A stretch of DNA of 64,000 nucleotides from Hygrophila difformis (lineage: Eukaryota; Streptophyta; Magnoliopsida; Lamiales; Acanthaceae): NCBI GenBank assembly GCA_030278955.1, contig JAOANR010000010.1, positions 13,127,086 through 13,191,085 on the forward strand. The letters are read 5' to 3'. Below the pieces are notes generated by a model. The model was not told the DNA's origin. It made no database searches and saw only the letters and a list, made by a program, of their open reading frames with translations. Numbering within the stretch: the first letter of the stretch is position 1; each line of letters opens with the position of its first letter. The translations under genes and the position numbers were made by a program. Positions 56,401-64,000 of the stretch are shown piece by piece.

Positions 56401-57248
56401 GGACCGGACCCTTTCTATAAATTCTTCATATTGCAGAATTGTATGGTATTTATTGATTAGATCAATTGATTCGAGCAAGTAATTAAATTTTGAATGTTGA
56501 ATTACCTGCCATGTCTTAATTCGGACACCGTTCTCACTTTTCATGAAAGTACAACCCGTTATGTTTATTCCAGAGACTTCGTCGTGGGCACCATCTTTGC
56601 CTAAACTTCCAATGCTGCAGCAAGAAAACAATAGTAGTATATTATTAGGACATTTTGATGTAACCCCAAATATATGTATACTGATCTTTTTTGACTTTCA
56701 CTAAATAAATTAAACAAACACCAACTTCAAATATCACATACCTTATTCCATGGCCAGGGCCACACGTTACATTCCATATATTGACATTAGAGGTACCTCC
56801 AATGATGGCTATGCAATCATCACCTTAATTACATAAAACATTGTAGAGAAATTTTTTTAGCATAGTTATTACATGATAATACTTCATCGTACAGTACAGG
56901 GTTGGTTTGGGTTTTCCATATCTGTTGTTCTAGCTAATCGATGGTGGAAAACTTACCGGTGGCCATCACACTATCGTGAATTCGTACATAAGAGGAACCA
57001 CTGATGTCGATTCCATCCGTGTTGGGGCTATCGCCCGGACTTTGTATATTCAGATTCCCGACTTGGACATTCGTGCAGCTCGTTATAGCAACATGGTTCC
57101 TCGGACTGTCCTTGTGGTTCAGTCCTTTCACTTGGAGGTTATTGCAGTGACCGAATATCAGCGCCTTCAAATAGGATTTCGGTTCCATAAGTAACTCAAA
57201 TGTTAGAAAGAAGAAGAAAATTCGAGTTAACGATGAAATTAAAATTAC

Positions 57249-57553
57249 TGTTGAAAAACGGCATAAACATCAAATGCCGTAAAAGTAACAGGAATCGCCG
57301 AAGTCCAAGAAGGAGGCTCATCTACCTCGCCGAAAAGCTTGAAGCCACAATAAGAACAGTATTAGCATGTGTTCATTGTCTATTGTTTATTTTCGATTCT
57401 ATAAATAGGTACTTCCATTGTTGTAAAACTCAGAGCGAAGTAAAGCGAGAAATATAAAGAAAGCTTTAGCTATACAACTCTCCGCTTTTGGTTATCGTTT
57501 TTAGATATCAAAAGTGTAAAGTGTCTTGTGTGTGTGAGATATCAAAATCTACA
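57249..57553 (+). repeat. 5' LTR of the Tnt1/Tork-like element
   Basis: 305 bp, TGTTGAAAAACGG...ATCTACA, with a TATA-like CTATAAATAGG near 57401. Confidence 0.93.
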
Positions 57554-58335
57554 AATTGGTATCAGAGCCTGAGTGATCCGAACTCAGAGCAAAACAATTT
57601 TGAGTATAAACACTCAAATTAAAAGAATTAAAATTACCCACAGTGGAGCTGTTGTTCATCGCCTGAAACCTCTTTCCGGCGAATCCGCTGCCGTTGCCCA
57701 GCCCACACCTCCGACGAGCCATCGCCTCTGTTGCTGCTCCTCCGTCCACCGAGCACTGCCTCCAACCTTGCCCCGCCGTCGTTGTTGCTTGTTCCCTACT
57801 GCTGTACCGATCTGCCGCCGATCTCCGAACCGACCAGCAAGTCCTTTGCTCCACCGCTGCTCAAAATTCCGTCGGCCACCTACAACACAACTGATCTTGC
57901 CGTTGATGCCCACTGGTTTCTCTCTAGGAGGTTGTGGCTGTGGAGTTTTGATTCCAGGAAAGAAAATAAAGACTTGGAAAGTGAAATTAAAGTCTTCCAA
58001 TCAAATTAATGCTTGGTTGTCTGGTAGGTGATTTCAAAGGAGGGGACATCAAATTAAAGAAGAAAAAACAAAAGGAGTGGACGTGTTTGATTGAAAAAGT
58101 GAGCTGCAAGACATTGGAGTATTCATAAGGGAATTTAAAAATATATATATAAGGGAGCTGCAGGGCATTGGAGTATTCCAGGAGACAAGTATATTAAATT
58201 CCATAAGGGAATTTAATATAGCTGACCACACATATATATATATATATTATATTTATATATATATTATATATTAAAATATATATATATATTTAAGTAAATA
58301 TTAGATATATATAAATATATATATATACAGGTCAA
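57554..58335 (+). other. Leader of the Tnt1/Tork-like element
   Basis: 782 bases before gag. The first part is C-rich with short open frames in several registers. Around 58090-58190 a duplicated word GAGCTGCA(A/G)G(A/G)CATTGGAG occurs. About 58200-58330 is almost pure TATATA sequence. No gene supported. Confidence 0.55.
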
Positions 58336-61300
58336 ATGGCGAATATCACGGGACAAATGTCACTGCCGCAGCTTACAAAAGCGAATTACGAGAAATGGAG
58401 TATTCAAATGAAAGCCCTACTTGGAGCTCAAGATGCATGGGACGTGGTTCAAAATGGTTTTGTAGAACCAGAAAATACCGGGAAATTAACTGCAGCAGAA
58501 CAAAAGGCATTGAAAGATGCACGGTCCAAAGATAGCGGAGCCCTTTACATGTTATTCCGAGCCGTTGACGAATCAGGCTTCGAAAAAATATCCGGTGCCA
58601 CCACCTCAAAAGAAGCGTGGGACATCCTTGAAAAATCATTCAAAGGAGCCGACCGGGTAAAGCAAGTGCGTCTCCAAACCCTTCGTGGAGAGCTTGAAAG
58701 CATGAAGATGAAAGAATCAGAAAATGTGTCTGACTACATCACCCGTGTCCAGACCGTGGCAAACCAACTCAATCGGAACGGAGAAGAATTGTCCGATGCC
58801 AGAATTGTGGAGAAAATATTGAGATCATTAACCAATGATTTCGAAAATGTTGTGTGTGCGATTGAAGAATCAAAAGACCTCAAAGTGCTCACCGTTGAAG
58901 TGCTCGCCGGATCTCTCGAAGCACACGAACAAAGGAAAAAGAAAAAGAAAGAGGAGTCACTCGACCAGGTACTCCAAACCAAGGCGTCAATAAAAGATGA
59001 GAAGGTTCTCTACACTCGAAACTTTCGGGGAAGAGGACATGGCCGTGGAAATCATGGCCACGGTCGTGGTATCCAAGGCTACAATTATGAAGGATACCAT
59101 AAAGACAAATTTCAAGGAAGTCAAGCAAACTGGCGTGGAAGAGGACGCGCTCGAGGAAGAGGCGGTCGATCAAATTACTCCAACGTCAAATGCCAAAAGT
59201 GCCACAAATATGGTCATCATTCCGACGACTGCAACAAAGAGGGTTGTTACAATTGTGGCAAGATGGGACACTTTGCAAAAGAGTGTCGGGCCAACAGACG
59301 AGTGGAAGAGACAACCAACCTAGTCGTGGAAGACAAAGCAAATGGAGGTGTTCTCATGATGGCGCACAACGATGTCAACGATGACACATGCTGGTACCTC
59401 GATTCTGGAGCAAGCAACCACATGTGCTATGATGAGCATCTATTCAAAGAAATGCAGAAAGTTGACAATGGTCATGTATCATTCGGAAATGCATCAAAAG
59501 TGCAAGTCAAAGGCCGTGGTACGATATGTTTTACACAGAATGATGGCTTGATAGGGACAATCCAAGATGTCTACTATGTCCCAGATCTCAAAAACAACAT
59601 CTTGAGTCTTGGCCAGCTCGCAGAGAAAGGTTACTCAACCTTTCTAAAAGATCAGTTGCTGCATCTGAAAGACAATCAAGGACGTCTGATAGCTCGAGTC
59701 GAAATGGAGAGAAATCGAATGTACAAGTTGAACCTGCGAAGCTTGCAAGGGAAATGCTTACAAGTCAAAGAAGTAGATAAAGCGTCACTATGGCATCATC
59801 GCTTTGGCCACTTACATTATGATGGCCTGAAAAAGCTAATGAAGATGAAGATGGTGAAAGGACTGCCTAGCATGGATTTTGGAGGAGAATTCTGTGAAGA
59901 TTGTGTATTCGGGAAGCAAACAAGAACCTCATTTCAAAAGAAGGCCGAATATGAAGCGAAGCATCCACTTGAGCTAATCCACACCGATATATGTGGACCA
60001 ATTACTCCCGAATCTTTCAGCGGAAAGAGATACTTCATCTCCTTCATCGATGATTTCTCTCGAAGGACGTGGGTCTATTTGCTGAAGGAAAAATCTGAGG
60101 CATTCAAGGTGTTCAAAATATTCAAGGCGAGTGTTGAAAAAGAAACTGGCAGATCCATCAAAGCAATTCGATCTGATAGAGGAGGCGAATACACCTCGAC
60201 AGCCTTCCGAGAGTACTGTGAACGAGAAGGCATAAGAAGATTTCTGACAGCACCATACTCGCCCCAACAGAATGGCGTAGCTGAAAGGAAGAATAGGACC
60301 ATCCTAGATATGGTTCGGTCGATGCTGAAAAGCAAGAAGATGCCCAAAGAATTCTGGGCAGAAGCTGTGATGTGTGCCGTCTACATACAGAATCGGTGCC
60401 CGCACATGAAGTTGAAAAATCGAACACCACTGGAAGCATGGACTGGTAAGAAGCCTACCGTCTCTCATCTAAAGATATTCGGTAGTGTAGCCTATGCACA
60501 TGTACCAGATCCGCGAAGGATGAAGCTGGATGATAAAAGCAAAGCATATGTTTTTATCGGATATGACGGACTCACAAAAGGGTATAAGCTGTATGACCCG
60601 ATAAGCAAGAAGGTGATAGTCAGTCGAGATGTGCGAGTGAATGAAGCAAGTGAATGGGACTGGAATAACTCAAAGGAAGTTACAAACGAAGTCGGAGAAT
60701 CGTCATCCGTTGTTCCGACAGTTCTATCAACAGATCCTGAAATTGTTGAAGAAGAAGATGAAGAAGATGAGCCACGACAACCCCGAATGAGAAGTCTCCA
60801 AGATTTGTACGACTCTACAGAGGTACATCTTGTATGTTTGTTGGCAGATTCTGAAAATATCAAGTATGAAGATGCCGTACTAGATGAAAAATGGAAGTCA
60901 GCCATGGATGAAGAAATTGAAGCAATCGAACGCAACAACACATGGGAGCTCACTGCATTGCCCAAAGGAAGTCAGGCTATTGGAGTGAAATGGGTTTACA
61001 AGAAAAAGATGAATGCACAAGGGGAGATTGAACGATACAAAGCTCGGCTTGTTGCAAAGGGATACAAGCAAAAGGAAGGAATCGATTATGATGAAGTCTT
61101 TGCCCCTGTCGCAAGAATGGAGACAATCCGGCTACTCATTTCTCAAGCTGCTCAGTACAAATGGCCAATATTCCAAATGGATGTCAAGACAGCGTTCTTG
61201 AATGGTGTACTTGAAGAAGAAGTCTACATTGAGCAACCACCAGGTTATCTGAAACTTGGAGGAGAAACAAAGGTGTTGAAGTTGAAGAAAGCGCTTTACG

Positions 61301-62388
61301 GGCTAAAGCAAGCACCACGAGCGTGGAATACTCGCATTGATGCATATCTCAAGGAGAATGGGTTTGAGCAATGTCCCTACGAGCATGCCCTCTACATCAA
61401 GAAAAATGGAGGTAACATTTTGTTTGTTGCTCTTTATGTTGATGACCTCATTTTCATGGGTAACAGTGATGAGATGATAGAAGACTTCAAGAGAAGAATG
61501 AAACAGGAGTTTGAGATGACTGATTTAGGCTTGATGAAGTTCTTCCTTGGTCTAGAAGTTAGACAAACCGAAAGAGGCATCTTTATATCACAGGAGACCT
61601 ATGCGAAGAAGATCTTGAAAGAATTCAAGATGGAGAAGTGCAACCCCGTATCAACACCTATGGAACCTGGAGCAAAACTTTCAAAGTTTGATGAAGGAGA
61701 ACAAGTTGATCCAGGAAGGTACAGAAGCTTGGTTGGAAGCCTTCGCTACCTCACATGCACAAGGCCGGATATTGCACTAAGTGTTGGAGTTGTAAGTCGG
61801 TTCATGGAGAACCCAACTTACTCACACTGGAAGGCGTTAAAGAGAATCCTCAGGTACATTCAAGGAACAGCGTCACATGGATTGTTCTACTCGAGGACAG
61901 AAGATTACAAGCTGATTGGATACTCTGACAGTGATTGGTGTGGAGATATTGATGATCGGAAAAGTACTGCAGGGTATGTGTTCTTTATGGGAAATACTGC
62001 TTTCACTTGGCTTTCAAAGAAGCAACCGATCGTGACGCTCTCAACATGTGAAGCTGAATATGTAGCAGCATCTTGGTGTGTATGTCATGCTGTATGGCTC
62101 AGAAATCTATTGAGCAAGATGGAGATGAAGCAGTCAAGCGGAATAGTGATTCACATAGACAACAAATCCGCAATTGAATTGGCGAAGAATCCAGTGAATC
62201 ATGAAAGGAGCAAACACATTGATGTTCGTTTCCACTTTATCCGAGATCATGTGAAAAATGGAAATGTGGAACTAATGCATGTGGCAAGCCAAGAACAAGT
62301 GGCAGACATATTTACAAAGCCATTGCCGAAGCTACTGCTGGACAAGTTTAAGAAGATGATAGGGATGATAGATGGCAGAAGCATTTGA
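58336..62388 (+). CDS. gag-pol: Copia gag-pol polyprotein (Tnt1/Tork-like), intact
   Basis: 1350 residues from ATG 58336, a usual full length. gag: [18 protein letters not shown], then a Gly/Arg/His-rich stretch and two knuckles ([28 protein letters not shown]; residues about 283-320). Protease: [11 protein letters not shown] (Asp 356). GAG-pre-integrase: [13 protein letters not shown]. Integrase [47 protein letters not shown], then YVDDLIFMG (residues 1034-1037). RNase [36 protein letters not shown]. All catalytic motifs are present, so it could encode a working particle and copy itself by RNA. Confidence 0.95.
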   Translation: MANITGQMSLPQLTKANYEKWSIQMKALLGAQDAWDVVQNGFVEPENTGKLTAAEQKALKDARSKDSGALYMLFRAVDESGFEKISGATTSKEAWDILEKSFKGADRVKQVRLQTLRGELESMKMKESENVSDYITRVQTVANQLNRNGEELSDARIVEKILRSLTNDFENVVCAIEESKDLKVLTVEVLAGSLEAHEQRKKKKKEESLDQVLQTKASIKDEKVLYTRNFRGRGHGRGNHGHGRGIQGYNYEGYHKDKFQGSQANWRGRGRARGRGGRSNYSNVKCQKCHKYGHHSDDCNKEGCYNCGKMGHFAKECRANRRVEETTNLVVEDKANGGVLMMAHNDVNDDTCWYLDSGASNHMCYDEHLFKEMQKVDNGHVSFGNASKVQVKGRGTICFTQNDGLIGTIQDVYYVPDLKNNILSLGQLAEKGYSTFLKDQLLHLKDNQGRLIARVEMERNRMYKLNLRSLQGKCLQVKEVDKASLWHHRFGHLHYDGLKKLMKMKMVKGLPSMDFGGEFCEDCVFGKQTRTSFQKKAEYEAKHPLELIHTDICGPITPESFSGKRYFISFIDDFSRRTWVYLLKEKSEAFKVFKIFKASVEKETGRSIKAIRSDRGGEYTSTAFREYCEREGIRRFLTAPYSPQQNGVAERKNRTILDMVRSMLKSKKMPKEFWAEAVMCAVYIQNRCPHMKLKNRTPLEAWTGKKPTVSHLKIFGSVAYAHVPDPRRMKLDDKSKAYVFIGYDGLTKGYKLYDPISKKVIVSRDVRVNEASEWDWNNSKEVTNEVGESSSVVPTVLSTDPEIVEEEDEEDEPRQPRMRSLQDLYDSTEVHLVCLLADSENIKYEDAVLDEKWKSAMDEEIEAIERNNTWELTALPKGSQAIGVKWVYKKKMNAQGEIERYKARLVAKGYKQKEGIDYDEVFAPVARMETIRLLISQAAQYKWPIFQMDVKTAFLNGVLEEEVYIEQPPGYLKLGGETKVLKLKKALYGLKQAPRAWNTRIDAYLKENGFEQCPYEHALYIKKNGGNILFVALYVDDLIFMGNSDEMIEDFKRRMKQEFEMTDLGLMKFFLGLEVRQTERGIFISQETYAKKILKEFKMEKCNPVSTPMEPGAKLSKFDEGEQVDPGRYRSLVGSLRYLTCTRPDIALSVGVVSRFMENPTYSHWKALKRILRYIQGTASHGLFYSRTEDYKLIGYSDSDWCGDIDDRKSTAGYVFFMGNTAFTWLSKKQPIVTLSTCEAEYVAASWCVCHAVWLRNLLSKMEMKQSSGIVIHIDNKSAIELAKNPVNHERSKHIDVRFHFIRDHVKNGNVELMHVASQEQVADIFTKPLPKLLLDKFKKMIGMIDGRSI

Positions 62389-62405
62389 AGTTTACGGGGG
62401 AGTTT
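62389..62405 (+). other. Polypurine tract of the Tnt1/Tork-like element
   Basis: ACGGGGGAG right after the polyprotein stop and just before the 3' LTR. Confidence 0.75.
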
Positions 62406-62710
62406 TGTTGAAAAACGGCATAAACATCAAATGCCGTAAAAGTAACAGGAATCGCCGAAGTCCAAGAAGGAGGCTCATCTACCTCGCCGAAAAGCTTGAA
62501 GCCACAATAAGAACAGTATTAGCATGTGTTCATTGTCTATTGTTTATTTTCGATTCTATAAATAGGTACTTCCATTGTTGTAAAACTCAGAGCGAAGTAA
62601 AGCGAGAAATATAAAGAAAGCTTTAGCTATACAACTCTCCGCTTTTGGTTATCGTTTTTAGATATCAAAAGTGTAAAGTGTCTTGTGTGTGTGAGATATC
62701 AAAATCTACA
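62406..62710 (+). repeat. 3' LTR of the Tnt1/Tork-like element
   Basis: 305 bp, same sequence as 57249-57553. Confidence 0.93.
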
Positions 62711-63795
62711 ATTACTACATACCGTAGGTCTTGGTGCAGTATCGGTTAACTTCTGTAACAAGATCAAAACATTCAGTACTGGTTACATAAGTAATGGAAA
62801 AAAAAAAAAAAAACCTAATGGTGCCATAATTTGTTTTCCCAAACCATCTTATAAAAACTTGATTAACTCAATACATCCAGTAACTATGCTAATCTTAGCC
62901 CAATCCATCTGGCCTACTCCCTAATGACAATTAACGTTGACATGGAAGTATACGAAAGAGAGCAAGAATCAAACCACGACCTTTGGCCACCACGAATTTC
63001 CTTGGCCATTGATGGTTCCGGTGCCATTTCCATCGACAACAAGCCCATTCACACCACTAAAGCTCAACCAGTAATCCTTGGCTTGATCTTTCCACGCATC
63101 CTTTACAGGCGCAACAATATTTCCAAATATCTGAATTTCGAAATAATAATAAGTACTTAACAAAAAAAAAAAAGCATTGATACTAGTTTGTCAAGAAAAT
63201 TATCAACACATATATACTTACATCAAAATGAATTTCGGAGGATTTGCAGGGCCCTGCGAATTGCACACGAGAGACTAAGAAATCCTTCCCACCGGGTACG
63301 GTGATGGCCACACTGCCTCCTGCTGCACAGGCAGCCTTCCATGCCGAATCAAAAGCCTATTGTTTGTAATAAAAGGACAGAAGAAAAAATGTTGTCTTAA
63401 TAAAAGACTAAGAACATCGATCATTGATAACGAAAGAGAACTATTGTATGTATGCATTAATAAGTCACCTTGACATCATCGTTTTTTCCATCTCCAGCAG
63501 CTCCATACTGTGTGACGACATCGAACGTGGTTTGTGGAGATGTCTGGTCCCGAGCACCCGACGACGTTGTTGTGACATCAAATGTGCTTTCTGCATACCC
63601 TATAAGGGGTGCCTCACGAGCTCCAATTGATTCCATCAACCCTAGAGTGCCCAACAACAAAAATGATACATGAAGAAAACTCACCTGCGACAGTAAAGAC
63701 AACATACATGTTGGATCATCAGTAAAGACTTTGCCCCATTAATTGTACTCCTATATCTACGCTTGATGAATAGTCAGAGAGGTTCGAGTTACCAT

Positions 63796-64000
63796 TTTGC
63801 TATAACACAAGGAATTGAACAAAATAATACCAAGCCAAAAGTAGATAATTGAGGACGACAGATATATGATCAAATGAAGTTCGTATGATATATGTATGAT
63901 GATTAAATCAAGAATAGTAAGCTATTCTTGTTATTTGAGAAAATTGGATGAACAAAGACTGAATTATAAAATCATAAAATTAGGCCGCAATCACACGCAT
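63796..64000 (-). promoter_or_regulatory. Presumed upstream region of PG2
   Basis: 205 bases 5' of the inferred PG2 start. AT-rich, no clear element defined. Confidence 0.3.

Larger units (their letters stand above)
57249..62710 (+). mobile_element. Tnt1/Tork-like Copia element inside a PG2 intron, intact
   Basis: 5462 bp with LTRs 57249-57553 and 62406-62710 (305 bp each, no difference seen by eye), target duplication ATTAC (57244-57248, 62711-62715). Primer site TGGTATCAGAGCC at 57557. A single ORF of 1350 codons is unbroken. Inserted antisense to PG2 between the 30-nt exon and the SPNTDGI exon. By sequence alone this is the best candidate for an active element in the window. Confidence 0.95.
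55253..63795 (-). pseudogene. Polygalacturonase PG2 (GH28), frameshift in the GHG motif, Copia insertion in an intron
   Basis: Proposed exons (minus): 63795-63793 (ATG|GTAACT), 63684-63469, 63356-63222, 63130-62981, 62752-62723 (30 nt), 57164-56957, 56824-56742, 56614-56506, 55855-55739, 55615-55253. Structure and phases match PG1. Motifs SPNTDGI, GDDC and VRIKTWQ are present. The GDDC exon has 83 bases where the frame needs 82: the run GTGGGCCCTGG shifts CGPGHGI out of frame, and a stop follows in the next exon (TGA after HEK-like codons). An alternative start is the in-frame ATG at 63705. The C-terminus is longer than in PG1. Either a recent pseudogene or a single-base assembly error. The function would have been pectin galacturonan hydrolysis. 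Confidence 0.75.

Noticed and set aside
57573..58031. Overlapping open frames in the Tork-like leader (up to 152 codons)
   Set aside because: C-rich composition keeps several frames open at once, no domain is seen, and the region lies between the primer site and gag.

Overview
This 64 kb window is flowering-plant nuclear DNA, most likely eudicot. It has intron-bearing cell-wall genes with GT-AG splice sites, plant Copia and Gypsy retrotransposons, Stowaway-like MITEs and a 5'-truncated LINE. I cannot name the species. About 70% of the window is transposable-element DNA. No prokaryotic or viral genes, CRISPR array, rRNA or tRNA gene was recognised.

Left part (1-20.8 kb): two related gag-only LTR elements (TR-GAG type; A up to 3615, B at 14173-18395) flank a decayed SIRE/Maximus-like Copia element (3945-14096). 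That Copia element carries a third ORF after pol. In both TR-GAG elements the place of pol is taken by a GGCGGC-punctuated non-coding stretch. Then come a broken sterol C-24 methyltransferase fragment, a 3' LINE fragment with a 13-bp target duplication, and a diverged tandem duplication.

Middle (20.8-41.2 kb): a young Copia element with non-canonical TA..CA LTR ends (20818-26521); a two-exon EG45/plant-natriuretic-peptide-like gene on the minus strand (26663-28917); about 4 kb with a 0.57-kb direct repeat and no recognisable gene; and a minus-strand polygalacturonase gene (PG1, about 33278-41158). PG1 splices in silico to 398 codons with all four catalytic motifs. Its second intron holds a Copia element (35536-40659) whose LTRs look identical.

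Right part (41.4-64 kb): a chromodomain Gypsy element of Tekay/Del type on the minus strand (41427-51755, LTRs about 2.65 kb), two MITEs of one family, and a second polygalacturonase (PG2, about 55253-63795). PG2 has the same exon layout as PG1 but a one-base excess in its GHG catalytic motif, so it reads as a pseudogene. A fully open Tnt1/Tork-like Copia element (57249-62710) sits in one of its introns.

The most interesting signal is in the Tekay-like element. Gag and Pol lie in the same frame but are separated by 90 nt with two in-frame stops. The 90 nt begin with GTAAGT and end with GTAG, and removing them gives an uninterrupted Gag-Pol frame across the typical Gypsy protease junction. This suggests a spliceosomal intron that sets the Gag to Gag-Pol ratio. 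All coordinates, splice sites and identities were read by eye; none was computed or searched.
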